Positions 12,270 through 25,381 of a stretch of DNA of 64,000 nt are shown one piece after another. Position numbers and translations under genes: made by a program. The notes beneath the pieces were generated by a model that worked only from the letters and a program-made list of their open reading frames with translations, was not told the DNA's origin and ran no database searches. Within the stretch, counting starts at the first letter, position 1. Every line of letters starts with the position of its first letter. Origin of the DNA: Triglochin maritima (lineage: Eukaryota; Streptophyta; Magnoliopsida; Alismatales; Juncaginaceae); contig OY821789.1 of the NCBI GenBank assembly GCA_963682175.1, forward strand, positions 1,860,001-1,924,000, read 5' to 3'.

Positions 12270-14159
12270 TGGGTTGTTTTCCTGTTTCTTATTTGTTTAT
12301 CGTTGAACCAACATCTACATCATTTTTTAAACATATATAGATGGTGCATATTGTATTAATTTCTTAGTCTCCATCAAGAACTTTAATAATCTATATAACA
12401 TCACAATCATATGATATAAAAGTATGGATTCCATTGTATGATAACAACATCAGGAACATAAGAACCCAATCAATTTTTGCACAGTTTAAAGTATAAAATC
12501 AACTGATCATTGGATTTTTCTCCAAAATGGTATGTGCCCTTTTAACCACCAAAACGTCTATTTTCATGTCTTAATTTTATAAAGTGGTTTTCGTTTTCAT
12601 TGCTTGATGGAGCTCCCAAGTTTTATAGAAGACTAGATGATGTCATAAGATGTACATTCTAGTTTCAATTTTTTAATTGTAGAAAAGCAATAGTTAAACA
12701 AAACCTAACATGGAACTTTATTGAAGGATCATTGCTGAATTAGGTGGCTACCTTCCATGTGAACTACTGCATCTTAGCTGTGTTTTTTACTTATTAGGTC
12801 CCCTTCCACCTACATAGTAATTAAGATTACAGAGGACTCGAGTCATTGGCCACCAATGACTCTCCTCTCTTGTCCATCTTTTCTTCTGATTCATCCTGAA
12901 TTTACGAAAAGGATCGCTTCCCTAACCAATAACCAAATAAATGACATGCACGTACAGTTACAGCTAGCATCCAGTATTCTCTTTATCTTGGTGGTAAAAT
13001 GACACTTGTAATATTAAAAGCAAAAAAATATCTCCACTTTTCTTCATTTTTACTCAATTTATTTTCAGTCATCAGCTGGGATTGTCAGTTCTAACTCACG
13101 CACGTCCACAGGTGGTCGAAATTTGGTCTGGAAACGTTTTCACTAAAATGTTACCAAGTTCAATCTGAACATGAAACCAGGCTTGACTAGCCAAACAAGC
13201 CTGAGCTTGGTATACTGACTTGTTAGTTGTTAAAAAAAATATCAAGATGAAATGTATATAGTCCATGATGTTTATGTAATTTATAAGTTGTTCCTTTTGT
13301 AACAATTACATATAAAAAACATAACGAGATATTAAGCCGAACTTGTGACAATTCATTAAAAACGTTACTAGATATTAAGCTGAACTTATGACAATTACAT
13401 TAAAAACGTTACCAGATATTAAGCTGAACTTGCGATACATCTAACTCCTATTACTCTTTCTTCTTTCCCCAAAGATAGAAGAGTGTGCACTAATCAGGTT
13501 TTTGTTTAAAGAAATTTGCAGGAGTCAAGCAAGCTAGCTGACACAAGCAACGATAAGCCCTTAACTCAAGGCAAGTTTAAACATTAAAGGCTAAATCAGA
13601 AAATGACTTGAGTAACAACGTCAGCTCAAAACAAGCTCCACAAACATGTGCTTATATCATTGTTGTTAGAATTCTATCTTCTTTTACGTAACTCGGATCA
13701 TTTCATTTTATTTTTTGCGAAGGAGAACTTGGATAATATTAGTTGCAGCCTTTACTAGATTTCAAGTCAAATGTATAAGATCTTTGATCCTACAATTATC
13801 TAACATGCATATATTTTTCATTCTGTTGGAATATCTGTATTGGATAGAAACACGTGGAAGAAGACGGTTCACGTGTCTGAACTGTGATTCCTTAAAGTTT
13901 TATTTCTAGACTACCCAACTAATTTAGGATCAAAGACTTTGTTGTTGTTGTTGTTGTTGGAATATTGGTCTTGGATTAAGTAACATGGCTCATCGTAGTA
14001 AAGTCTAGTTTTCAACAGGTAGGATGGGACCAATGAAGTTAGGTGGTCACAATAAATGTTTATAGTTGGAAAATTTCGTGACCTTCGTTGTTCACGTTGT
14101 GGAGCTTGATAGCGCATATATCAGTATATCACAACAATAAACTAAAAGAACCTTAAAAA
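12270..14159. other. Intergenic, no gene seen
   Basis: AT-rich spacer between the SHN-type gene and the TRIM element. It contains a short tandem repeat (13313-13436) and a (TTG)n stretch near 13938-13959; no coding signal recognised. Confidence 0.5.
13313..13436. repeat. Tandem repeat, three copies of about 43 bp
   Basis: GATATTAAGC followed by CGAACTT or TGAACTT recurs at about 13328, 13371 and 13415. Units have the form ACGTTAC.AGATATTAAGC then GAACTTATGACAATTACATT. Confidence 0.8.
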
Positions 14160-14270
14160 TGTGAGAGATAGTCCCACGTCGGAAGAATGTGGGCTTCTCC
14201 TGAGCTTATAAGTCCTTGGGTCATTCCCCTCTTCACCAATTGGTTTTGAGGTGGAAACCTGGTTCTAATA
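14160..14270 (+). repeat. TRIM 5' LTR
   Basis: 111-bp terminal repeat containing GTCCCACGTCGGAAGAATGT, followed directly by the primer-binding site. Confidence 0.9.
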
Positions 14271-14365
14271 TGGTATCAGAGTTTCCGCTGCGCACTCTAC
14301 CTGGTTGGGACATTTTCTCCACTCGTGTACACGGATAAAAATTCCGGTACACGCGTGTGGGGGAG

Positions 14366-14476
14366 TGTGAGAGATAGTCCCACGTCGGAAGAATGTGGGT
14401 TTCTCCTGAGCTTATAAGTCTTTGGGTCCCTCCCATCTTCACCAATTGATTTTAAGGTGGAAACCTGGTTCTAATA
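14366..14476 (+). repeat. TRIM 3' LTR
   Basis: Second 111-bp terminal repeat, preceded by a purine-rich tract. It differs from the 5' copy at scattered bases (for example GGGTTT for GGGCTT). Confidence 0.9.
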
Positions 14477-17109
14477 AAAAAGTCATGTTTTGACAGTGAA
14501 ATGTCCATTGATCCTAGGTTAGGAGTGATGAAAGCTTGCTTGGGCCTTCTCTTTGTCCCATGTCCAAGAGTAGATGATAGTTAGGTGAGACCAAGTGATG
14601 GCTGACAAGGGCACCATTATGACATATTGGAGCAATTAAAGGATTGTTGCCTTTGCCATTAATGATACCACTGGGATGTGTGGTGGCAGAAATACTTTTC
14701 TTCTTCTTTCAATATGGTCCTACAAGGAAGAAAACTTCTACTAGGCTCACTATCAGATGATCAATTGGATGTGGGGTTGTTTTGTTGCTTCTAAACTAAT
14801 ATAAGTGCATGAATAGGTAACCAAAACCATGATGAGATGCTCGGACCAAATAATTCTATCGACTTACAAGGTAGGACATGTCTACACTGAATTCTATTTG
14901 ATTTTGAAATGATAATTCCAACTTGCAGTGATTATTAGATCGCAAAGGTTAGAAAAATTAATTGAGATTGCTGGATTACTAAAATGTACTAGCATTTATG
15001 ACATTGACTGAAGTTACCATGAATTGAAACGGTCTGAACATAGCATTGGTCACAGCTAAAGTCAATACTAGTTTGTTACACGTAAGATATTCACTAATAT
15101 TGGTTGGTCTTTATGACTATACCAACATAAGCTCAAAAGTTGGGGTTGTTCAGGGTTGGTTCAATAAAGTCTCATGAAATTTAGCTATTAAATAAATGAG
15201 TCGAATCAGACAGAGTCTAAACTTGCTAAGGATCTAAACAAGAGCTGTTTGGATATATTATGAATTGTCAGTAAAAGTTCTGAATCACAAAACTAAACTA
15301 AGTCCACTGTTTTCTTGGGCATATGGGTCTAACATATAGGGTTGTGGAGCTTCGATCCAATATGAAGGAAGGGTAAGTAGAGAAGGTATTGTGGTTGAAT
15401 AGCCTGGTCAAGTCAGTTGTAACTTTGATGGTCAAAGTGTATCTAGCAAAAGATAAAATATTAACCAAACTTACCGTACCGATACGAGATATTACAGAAT
15501 CATAGCTGGAAGAACTGGAGCTCTTGCCTGTGGTGGAATATTTGGGTGGCTACGAACATGACAAGAAGAAGCTGGATGTTGGGGGTATTTGGACTGGCAC
15601 AGTGCAAGACATTGTTTTTGGCTCATCTTCTTACCATCATTGACCATAATGAGTTCATTATATGTCCAACAATTCACATTTCCAGAACTTCTCTTCTATT
15701 TTTAATGAACTTCCTCTCTTTTTTATATAAAAGGAAATCCTTTTAGACCGATGACAAAATATCAATTCACATTTCTAAAACTTTTACAGGATTGTACGAG
15801 CTCTTTACTAGAACAGAGTTCTCGAGTGCTGGTTAATCAATGCTGCAAACAGAGGTGTGCAACAGTCCAAGTAATGCATCATCACACATTCCTGGTGAAC
15901 TTTAAGCTGAGTCCACCCTATAATTCATTTCCAAACATAACGACGGTAGAACATATATTTTTCTCTGTCCTTCACAAATATCAACTATTTCAGTGGCCTA
16001 GGTGCATTATTGCATACATGATTTGATTGACCCTATCAACACTTACTTTTCACTTGTAATTGCCTATATATCATTTACTTCCAAAATAGCATTATATAAT
16101 TTATATCCTTCTCAAGTGACCTCAAGCTTTTCAACCATAACCAGCCGAGCCCGAGGTCCTAATTTCTATCCAAATATACGTTAATAAAACCATAATCATG
16201 CAATGTAGACCAAAGCATCAGTGCAAAGCACAAATTTAAGTTTCCAAGAGGATCCCTTACTTCATGTTCATCCATGTTGGTTTTAAAAGTCTAGCAGACA
16301 ATCAAGAAAGAAAGACCAGTAATCGACGATCACAGAAAGAAAAAAGGACATCAACAGTTCAGTAGAGCACGGAGAGAGAATCACCTTGTTACGATCCGGT
16401 CCTAAACGGTCTCTCTAACGCCGTATTAGTGACCTAACTAAGGTTGAAGAGGGGAGCGATGAGGGTTAGCTTAGTTAACTAAGAATTAGAAAAGATTATT
16501 GGCCGAATCAATTGGGCTTGGTCTCCTAGCCGTTGGGACAGCAGAGGGAAGGAATGGCCAGAACATGCAACCAACCATGATAAGACAACAATGGAGCAAG
16601 GACTATAGGTCCATGTGGGGGAATACGTTAACAGTGTCATGCACTATTACTGGAGTGTTGTTGTAATTTTGTCTTTTCTTAAACCTTGATCATTCACTAC
16701 GTAACGATACGAATGAATCCACCTTTCAAGCCCGTTAAAAATAGGCCCGTAAACGTGTCAGGTTTGAACAAGCCGCCCCTCTTATCCGTTTAATGCGGAT
16801 CGTGGATAATTAAAAATCTACCTGTAAATCCATTACTCCGTACAATCCACGTAATAAGTAGGATGACTTGTTACTAACTCTGTCGCGTATAACCTAATAA
16901 TTTATACACAGATTTGTCATGTATTTAGGTTTGATATTTTTATATTTTATTTTATTTTTTGTATTTAATTTTTATCAAAATAAAAAATATTAAGAAAAAT
17001 GAATTGATTTACCTTTTATTAAAAAGTAACCCGTCAAATCCGTTCTGGCTGGTCCAAAGTCCAAACGGATAATAATTTTTTTTGTTGGCACTGTTCTGTC
17101 CTGCGTAAC
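14477..17109. other. Intergenic, no gene seen
   Basis: AT-rich DNA with short unsupported open frames. Around 16380-16480 a less AT-rich patch looks like old promoter or leader DNA but I could not tie it to a coding region. Confidence 0.45.
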
Positions 17110-17485
17110 TTAGGCCAAGATGTGATTGCCGGTGACCGCCTCGAGGTCGAAGGCGAGACCAGGGACCTTACCGCACGCACCTCTTCTCTCCGGAGGACGA
17201 AGGGTTAGGGTTCTAATGGCGTATTCGCAACGAACGGTCTCGATCTGGCGACGTGCGTGATCTGTTGGGGTTTTGTCTGCCATCATTGGTGCTGAGAATC
17301 GCGGGTTGGTTCGAATGGAGAAGATAGTTTCGAAGAAGACGACGACGACAAGGAAGGCCAATGGCCCATCGTAACGTTAGATATAATAAAGGCCTAAGGC
17401 CCAACAACAATGGAATAGTGAAGGCCCAAGCCCAAATAAAGCAACCAATGGGCTGACGTCTGAGTCCAAACCGACATGGCCACAT
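17110..17485 (-). other. Promoter-like / 5' gene relic
   Basis: A GC-richer island carries several GGCCCA/AAGCCC motifs (site II-like, 17390-17440) and a telo-box-like AGGGTTAGGGTT at 17202-17213. On the minus strand a frame runs through about 17361-17110 with a GTGCG/GTAAGG donor-like site near 17170, but no downstream exon could be recognised. It looks like the 5' end of a housekeeping gene whose body is missing or unrecognisable. Confidence 0.3.
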
Positions 17486-20265
17486 GGGTGCCTCGGTTGA
17501 GGCTTAAATAATTGGAAATGCCCGAAAATGGAGTGTAAATTGAATATAATTAGTAGTTTAGTGATTTGTTTTATCGCGTGAATTTAAATAAATAACGAAC
17601 GAGTACAAATATATGTAAAATTTGTTCAATATACATTATAATTGAACTTCACTTTGCGAGTTGGTTATTGAAACCCTCATGGCCTACTTGTAGGAATAGG
17701 ATAGACAAATAACTTCCTCTGTAATCTCAGTTCCCATCTGTCCAAGGTATAGATTGCCCATTTTGTATGTCTTTACACGTAAAGCTACGCCCATGAGATT
17801 CACTTAGAAACGTATCTGATCCAGACAAATTGTATTTAAATACATAATTTGCCTAGTGAGGGTGGAGATCCACTCGAGTTATTTTGTATTCTTCAACAAT
17901 CATAATAGTGCTCTTTGTCAACTATGGAGAATTTATTATTGTTTACTAATAACTAATCGGGGGATCAAATCCGACTACTTGGGTTTGTTTTTCTTGCATC
18001 TGCTACTGCTAATATAGTGTTAGGTAGATTGGACTTTGGAGGCCAAGTGTATTGGTCGCAATCCACTTCCTCTTCATAGATCAGCACAACCAGTCTAGTG
18101 TGAAGCCCTGCAGTGGACGGCAGATAATTCACTATCTTATACGGTTCTGGGGGAAATTAATACATTGCTTAAACATCTATTAATCAAACAAGCAAAATAA
18201 AATAAAATAAATCGGTTGGTCTATCTGAAAGTATCTACAACACATGAATATTCTAGTTGTGGAACTAAATATTGACGGGTTTGCAAACAAAGTTTGCCCC
18301 TTTCTCATCCTATGTCTCTTCTTTGGGAAAGGGAAAAAAAAAACGAATGTGCCTAGCAGATGCGTTATAACGTAATATCAAATTTTCACATGGAATGAGA
18401 GAGTTCCAATGTTAGGAAAATTGTGATAGAGTTGAAAGTGCTACCGTTTTCTTAGAGCTGGTAACTTGCTTTGACACATCACACATCTTTAAGAAGTAAA
18501 AAAGGTAACACGTGGATAATAAAATGTGGTGATTATGCATGACTTAAGAACGTTAGAGATTTAAGTTCAACCTTTTTCACTTTTTTTGTGTGTTGTGTTA
18601 CTATAGCAGGTTCTGTTATAACTGAATTTTTTTTTTGGAAAAAATGTCACACCAAAAGATGAAGAAAAAGGCTTAACTTTTCCTATAAGGAGTAGTGCGT
18701 TTGAATTTGCCATATCCTTTCTCCAAACAGTAACATGTTAATAACTTATGTGAGGTTTAAAGTTTGATTTGTTATCCTTGTGAATTTGTTTCAAGGTCAG
18801 AGTTCTTAATACTACTGGGAAATCCAATCTCTCTCCAGGTGATTAGTACATGTGCAGATGCACACGTATAATTGAGTCGAAAGTAAACTTTTTAAATATA
18901 ATACGATAATAACTTTTTTGTTCTAAAATGAAAGTATCTAGATTAGTTCTTATAAATCGTTTTATTATTGCAAAACTTACTGCAAATCAACTTCCCAAAA
19001 GACACCAAAAAAAAGTCTAATCTTCACCTTAAATAAAGGTCTTCAAAGTTCAAACTAACCCGACCACACCTAAGAAAATACCCACCCAAATCCACGAATG
19101 CATTCGGCAGAGGCCAGAAACTAGATATCGCATTGCGGCAAATAGGAATATAATAAATTTAAAAATAAAATTAAAAAAATGAAAAAGTTAGTGTGCGACG
19201 CAAAGATCCAAATCACGTCAGCTGCAGAAGGAACGGTCGGAAACACCTCTACGAACACCATGTGATGGGAACCCCTCAACCTCACCCTCTCTTCTCTTTG
19301 CTTGTTTTCTGCACTTCCAATTCAGAGTGCCCACAAAGCAAGACCGACCAGATCCAGCGCTCGTCGCTCAACGTGACGTCCCGTAGAACTTCTACTTACT
19401 CCCATCGACCCTTCTTAGTAACAATGCCATAATAACTAATCACATTGATGCTGCCATTTAGTGGAGTTGGTGTGTGTAGGCTGTTGGTGTGTTATGTTTC
19501 GATTGCGTCTTATATTGTAATTTGTGGGTACTGTGAAAGTAACCTAACAGCCGGTTTGTCTTTAGTTTGATTTCTAATGACATGGAACAAAATCCCCCGG
19601 GTTCTATCAAAAGATCATTAACATTGAAACAGTAAAATGTGATATTACCGCATTGTAAATTTAATCGCAATGGTAGATTGAATTTTCAATTGAATTTTTA
19701 GATCTGTTAGTGAGGAGCAGAGTGGAGCGTGAGAAAGTTGGACTTATGGTTTTCTCGATTTTTAGGCAAGCAAGATTGCTAATATCCAACTTCCTTTAAC
19801 CAGCTAACTTTTGGGATAGGTGAGCTTCGTAAGCAAATTCGCGAAGATGATTAGTCTCATGAAGTCATCCTTAGAAAGGAAGGTAAACATTCGTTTTCTC
19901 ATTGTTAGATATGAGATTCATACTGCAGAGTGCAGACATTTTGCACACCCAAATTTTATCTGGTTGGTTGTGCCAGACTCAATGCTAACACAGTCACCAA
20001 GCTTTAAAAAATAAAATAAATAAAAATATATACTGCAAGATTGAAAACATTTTTTTGCAAACATGCAACAATTTCACAGGCCATATCTACTTTTTAAAAA
20101 AAAAACATAAGACAAATCTCACGACAGGAAGTACTAAAATCCCATAAAATAACCACATCCATTCCGCATTTTCACCCACAAATAAATAACCCGAAGTAGA
20201 AGTAGAAATAATAGGAAGTTTAGAAACCATCCCCAAATCTCCATAAATCCAACCCCATCTCGTCC
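17486..20265. other. Intergenic, no gene supported
   Basis: AT-rich DNA upstream of the transporter gene. The open frame at 19193-19432 plus has no recognisable domain. Nothing else identified. Confidence 0.45.
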
Positions 20266-20267
20266 CG

Positions 20268-20270
20268 AGA

Positions 20271-20304
<34 letters not shown>

Positions 20305-20307
20305 ACC
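20268..20307 (+). promoter_or_regulatory. CT-repeat leader and start context of the transporter gene
   Basis: A (CT)n run of about 35 bases directly precedes CACCATGGCG. That start context is close to the plant consensus (G at +4) and supports the ATG at 20308. Confidence 0.7.
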
Positions 20308-21387
20308 ATGGCGAAGGACCAAATCTCGTCGTCGTCGTCCTCCTCCTCCTCCTCCTCCGAGACGGTGGTCCGGAAGGTCCTCCTCTCCTACGCGTACGTG
20401 GCGATCTGGATCTTCCTCTCGTTCACGGTGATTGTGTACAACAAGTACATCCTCGACCGGAAGCTCTACAACTGGCCGTTCCCGATCTCCCTAACCCTAA
20501 TCCATATGTCCTTCTGCTCCTCCATCGCCTTCATCCTCGTCCGCGTCCTCCGCGTCGTCGACACCCCTTCCTCCATGTCCCGCCCCCTCTACCTCTCCTC
20601 CGTCGTCCCCATCGGCGCCCTATACTCCCTCTCGCTTTGGTTCTCCAACTCCGCCTACATCTACCTCTCCGTCTCCTTCATCCAGATGCTCAAAGCCCTC
20701 ATGCCCGTCGCCGTCTATTCCATCGGGGTTCTATTCAAGAAGGAGGTCTTCAAGACCTCGTCCATGGCCAATATGCTCTCCATATCCTTCGGCGTCGCCA
20801 TCGCCGCCTACGGGGAAGCGAAATTCAACGCCACCGGAGTGCTTCTGCAGCTCTCCGCCGTCGCGTTCGAGGCCACCAGGCTGGTTCTGATCCAGATCCT
20901 TCTCACTTCCAAAGGGATCTCGCTTAATCCGATCACGTCCTTGTACTACATTGCGCCTTGCTGCCTCGTGTTCCTTCTCATTCCGTGGACGATTGTCGAA
21001 CTCCCGGTTCTCAGGCAGACCTCGTCGTTCCGGTTCGATTATGTTGTTTTCGGGACGAATTCGCTCTGCGCGTTTGCGTTGAATCTGGCAGTGTTTTTGC
21101 TCGTCGGGAAGACGTCCGCTCTGACGATGAATGTTGCCGGGGTTGTGAAGGATTGGCTGCTGATCGCCTTCTCGTGGTCCGTTATAAGGGATACCGTCAC
21201 CGCGATTAATCTCGCAGGGTACGGGGTCGCGTTCCTTGGTGTTGCTTACTATAACCACGTCAAGCTGCAGGCTTTGAAGGCTAAGGAGGCGCAGAAGAAG
21301 ATCGCACTGGCTGACGAGGAGGCCGGGTCGTTGCTGGAGGAGAGGGAAGTAGGCGGAGAGAGCAAGAAGAACGAAAGCCAGGATTGA
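20308..21387 (+). CDS. Nucleotide-sugar transporter, TPT/DMT family (At2g25520/At5g25400 type)
   Basis: Golgi-type membrane exchanger of the NST/TPT family in a single exon, 359 residues. The Arabidopsis homologues At2g25520, At4g32390, At5g11230 and At5g25400 are, as I recall, reported as UDP-arabinofuranose transporters, so the substrate here is inferred. Family motifs seen: [12 protein letters not shown] (about residues 39-50), [83 protein letters not shown], and [12 protein letters not shown] at the end of the last helix. About ten membrane spans and a charged C-tail. Odd: a poly-Ser run of eleven residues (7-17) encoded by TCG/TCC repeats, and a strong drop in GC from the 5' to the 3' half. 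Length matches the family. Confidence 0.93.
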   Translation: MAKDQISSSSSSSSSSSETVVRKVLLSYAYVAIWIFLSFTVIVYNKYILDRKLYNWPFPISLTLIHMSFCSSIAFILVRVLRVVDTPSSMSRPLYLSSVVPIGALYSLSLWFSNSAYIYLSVSFIQMLKALMPVAVYSIGVLFKKEVFKTSSMANMLSISFGVAIAAYGEAKFNATGVLLQLSAVAFEATRLVLIQILLTSKGISLNPITSLYYIAPCCLVFLLIPWTIVELPVLRQTSSFRFDYVVFGTNSLCAFALNLAVFLLVGKTSALTMNVAGVVKDWLLIAFSWSVIRDTVTAINLAGYGVAFLGVAYYNHVKLQALKAKEAQKKIALADEEAGSLLEEREVGGESKKNESQD

Positions 21388-24300
21388 GAGAAATTGTCGA
21401 GATCGGATCTCGTTGGGTAAGTAAGTAAGTCTGCCGCGTGGCTAGTTTAACGGGGGGATCCTAGATCTCGTCGTAGTTGCGGTCAATGGTGTCGGTGGTC
21501 GTAATGTAGCACTTAGTACTATGATATCGGTAGAGGGATAGATCTCGATTTCGTGTTTCACATGTGGATCTGATCTTGGTTTCGTGTTTACTTGTGTTCT
21601 TATAGATGGATGTTGATTTACAACTTTGGATTGTTGTCTTTCCTTTTCATTGTGTTTCAGTCTTAAGGAACCGATTTAGATTTCTTATTTAATTTTAAAT
21701 AATCTTTAGTGTAGCTGCATTGCTGTGTTTTGTGAGCTTGTTTCTTAATTTTTGCTTGGTTTTTTGTCATTTCAGATTTTGCTGAACTTTGTTCTTCTTT
21801 CCATTTTTTCCGGCATGGTATGTAGTTTTGATGCATTGATGAAGTTCTGTCCGAGCCAATGTTTAGAAAAGCATAAATTCTGGTTATTATTTTGAGTACT
21901 GGATTGATGGTTGATAAATGCAATGTATTCCGGTACACCAAGATGACGATGTGCTAATGTAGTAGCAAGGTGGTAACTTGGAGAGAATTTCAACTTGCAC
22001 AGAGATTGTTATGATATTTATTATGTTCTAATTTTTGGCTTAATGATTTCTACCGAAGGAGTGGTCGCTTTGAAGGTTTATATCATGAATAAAGATGAAT
22101 GAGCTCAATCAGCTACTACAACGAGATCAACCTGATCAATCTGAACCAGATAAATTGTACTCTGATATTGATTATTTTTCTTTTCACTGAAAATGGTTGA
22201 AACAGTTCTTTTTTGTTCCTTTTTATCTCCAGAGAAATTTGACTTCGGTATAGGAGATCTTTGTATTTAAGAGTGTGATGTGATACCCATGTCTTTGCTA
22301 TTGCAACTTGCAATTGCAGTGGATATTCTTATTGGATCTTACTCATTTGATATGTAGAATGAATGCTTGTTGTTGCTCAAAACGGAGAATTACATGCTAT
22401 AAACAGCCCCTCCGAGCAGAGGATTTTCTACTTTTTGTTTTTTATGTAAAGTAACTGTGTCTTGAATGTCTCGTGGTTTATAAAAGATTCTCACAGAGCA
22501 ATTACTTCTATAACGTTTGTGTTCTCCAGGTTGCATCCACGTTGTGCTCTTTCTAATTTGAGAAATTTGTGAAATAAACTAGGTTTCTTTAGCGGCAAGT
22601 GGGTTTCTATTTTCTTAGACTTCAGATGTTCTTACGAGTTATGTATCAAGTTTATACGATGTGGGTTCTTCGCTTTCTTGCAATACCTGTTGGCTTGGAT
22701 TTAATTTGTTGGTATTTTTCCTTAGAATATGAATATGATTGACTCCTTTTCTGGAAGTGATGAGCACTGATCCAGTTCCAGTGTGTTAGTCTAGCCTTCA
22801 ACATCCAGGAGCTTACGCACCATACTTTCTATCTTTTTCCCCCTTTTCGATAATTATGCATCCTGATGTTGTCGAATGCTTTCTTTTCGTTTGAAGAACT
22901 TATTATTGATTAAATGATTGGAACTTATCCTTTTTTTTAAAGTTTTGTATACTTAATGCTTTGTCCAATTCTTATTAAGCCATGTTTAATCAAGGAAGGG
23001 CTTGAATGCTTACGTTCACGGTTCATCCTGTGGTTTCACTTTTTAAAAGCTTGTTATCTCTAACAAGGCCATTTCACTAATAATCATCCACACGTTTGTT
23101 CCTGTGTAGTGGTTCCAATGCGGTCGTAAATTCATCCTTTTCAGGGCATATTGACATGGCAAAATGCATCGCAAAACCATTTGGTTCACCATGTGATCCC
23201 AAACCTAAGAAGCGAGATATTTAGTAGTAAGAACATTGGAACCTGTTGTAGAAGCTTCAAATGTTGGATATGGTCAGCCATTTTCCAATCATGATGAAAA
23301 TAAAAAATTGTAGTTTGTCCGAAGGTAGAAAGACGTTCTCTACACGTTATTTGAGATTCCGCTCCCCATGTCTTGCTCATTTAGTCATTTGCAAATCAAG
23401 TAAAATGCTCACACGTGTCAGGAATAAGACCCTTCTCGTGACAAGACAAACCCCCAACTCCATAATTGACTCGTTTGTAATTGGAAAATATTTAGTAGAC
23501 GTAAGTGTCTTTGATCATGTTTAAAAAGAACAATTATCGTGTTTAAAAAGAATTGACATTACAAATGATAAAATATTTCGTGTTTAAAAATATCCGACCA
23601 TAAGTATAAAAATTACAAACATCTTTTATTAAAAGGTACGTTTGTGATCTCTAACTTTAACTTGGAAATTTCCGTTTTGTCGAAGAAATGTTAGTTTCTC
23701 ATGGACTTGACTTGACCGGTTGCAAGTTGCAACAGACTTTTCAACAACAGTAAGGTTATCGTTAGGCAAGTTGCAAGTTCCTTTTGTTGGATCATTTGGA
23801 ACTCGAGGATATGCATTTACACGTGGCAGTAGGATGGTTGTTTCAAACTTTCAAAGTCAGAAGTGACTGTTCAATTTTCTGCAAGAGTCGTGAGTTGGTG
23901 ACGGAATTGGGGTCCACTGGGACCTGCGTTGGACGTATTTTGCGTTGGTGAAATTTACATAACACTTCCAACACGGGGTCGTGAATCCCAAATAAGAATT
24001 TTAGCAGTGGTGTTGGTACGTTAGTTTGTGACGCACACCCCCTTGTAAATGAACATTCATCAAAACGTTGTTCCCACTCAATTTTTTACGCAGGAAAGAT
24101 AATTATTTTTTTCCAAGTCTGCCATCAACAACTCATGTCATTTTTGTTATTTACTCATAATCTAGGTAATTTCTTGTATCTTAACAAAATTAGCTAACTT
24201 ACTATATTTTTTCTTCTTTTTACCCACAACCTAGGTAAATTCTTGTTTTTCCCGGTTTGGGAGCATTGTAGATACATTTCTCCTTTTTCGTATAATTAAT

Positions 24301-25129
24301 TGAATTAATTGCATCAACTGTAACGCAGCAACAGTAGTGAATTTTGGTGTGTTTTTAAAAAATTGTTTCATATTTTACCCACAACTAGGTAATTTTTTGT
24401 ATCCCGTACACATCACCTAGGTAATTTTTCCCATCTTAACTTTACTAGATGATTTATTGTATTCATTTCCAATCCTAATAATTTCTCATATTTCACCGAC
24501 AACCTTGGTAAGTCCGTGTATCTTTCTTGATTTGAAACTAATACTGACATTTTATTTTTCAAAAGCAAGCGCATTATTATTTTAGTTGGGTAAGGGTACT
24601 TTGACGCTAAAGTTTAAAAAACTTACCCAAACAAGATGTTGGCGTTTCATCTCAACTCATCCCACCGCTAACTTTCCTACGCACCCACAAAACGTGGAAA
24701 AAGTAAAAACATTATTTTCAAAAAAAGAAGCAAAAACATGATTGAAACAAGTTGTCAACTACTCATATGAAAGGACCTGCCCTTAAAGACATTGCTGTCC
24801 CCAGATCTCATTCGCAAGCGTGGTGTGTGGCATTGTGGGCCGAAGACGTTTGAGATTCCCGCAGAGGTCGATCCTGCCCGATACAGTGTATTCATGATAC
24901 ATTACAGTAGCATCGTACATTCATATCCCTCTCTCACCCATACCCAGATAGGTTGGTCTCTCTCTCTAGAATTTGGGGAAACATCTACTAAGAGTCGGAT
25001 CCAGGATTCGAAGTATGGTGGGACACCATGTACTAGTAGGGGAGAGCAAAATTTGAATCAGACTGAATTTTCAGACTGACCCGATCGGTCCGGTCTTTGG
25101 TCCAGGGGATGCTGGAAATTCAGGTCTCA
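21388..25129. other. 3' UTR of transporter, then intergenic
   Basis: The T-rich stretch to about 21700 is likely 3' UTR. Beyond that I see no coding region. A loose repeat around CTAGGTAATT lies at 24150-24510 (separate entry). Confidence 0.5.
24150..24510. repeat. Irregular repeat of a CTAGGTAATT motif
   Basis: At least five degenerate copies of a roughly 25-base phrase, CA-rich then CTAGGTAATTTxTTGTAT, at uneven spacing (near 24162, 24231, 24386, 24417, 24473). Function unknown. Confidence 0.5.
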
Positions 25130-25381
25130 GTCTGAACTAGGGGTGACAACGGGTATCCCAAACCGGTCTAACCGAACCGAATCCGGAACCGAACCAGGAT
25201 AAAACGAATACGGATCGGATCTGAATATCAAATTTCAGAACTGATCTGGTTCCAGTTCGGTTCTGTTCTGGCCATGGGAACCAGATCCGGTATATTTTAT
25301 AATAAAAAATCTTAACCTAACCCCGTAACCCTGCGTGGGAAGAATAAGCCCGCCCATCCCCATCCCCACGAATAACCCTAA

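Larger units (their letters stand above)
14160..14476 (+). mobile_element. Complete TRIM (terminal-repeat retrotransposon in miniature)
   Basis: Two 111-bp near-identical direct terminal repeats (14160-14270 and 14366-14476) start TGTGAGAGATAG and end TTCTAATA. Immediately after the left repeat is TGGTATCAGAG, the standard primer-binding site complementary to initiator tRNA-Met. The purine tract TGTGGGGGAG precedes the right repeat. Both sides carry AAAAA, a plausible 5-bp target duplication. Total 317 bp with a 95-bp interior and no coding capacity, as expected for TRIMs, which depend on another element's proteins. The repeats differ at a handful of positions, so insertion was not very recent. 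Confidence 0.93.

Noticed and set aside
19193..19432. 79-codon plus-strand frame upstream of the transporter
   Set aside because: No domain or homology recognised; no intron or promoter context.
20731..21258. 175-codon minus-strand frame in the transporter gene
   Set aside because: Antisense shadow of a GC-rich coding exon with strong family match on the plus strand.
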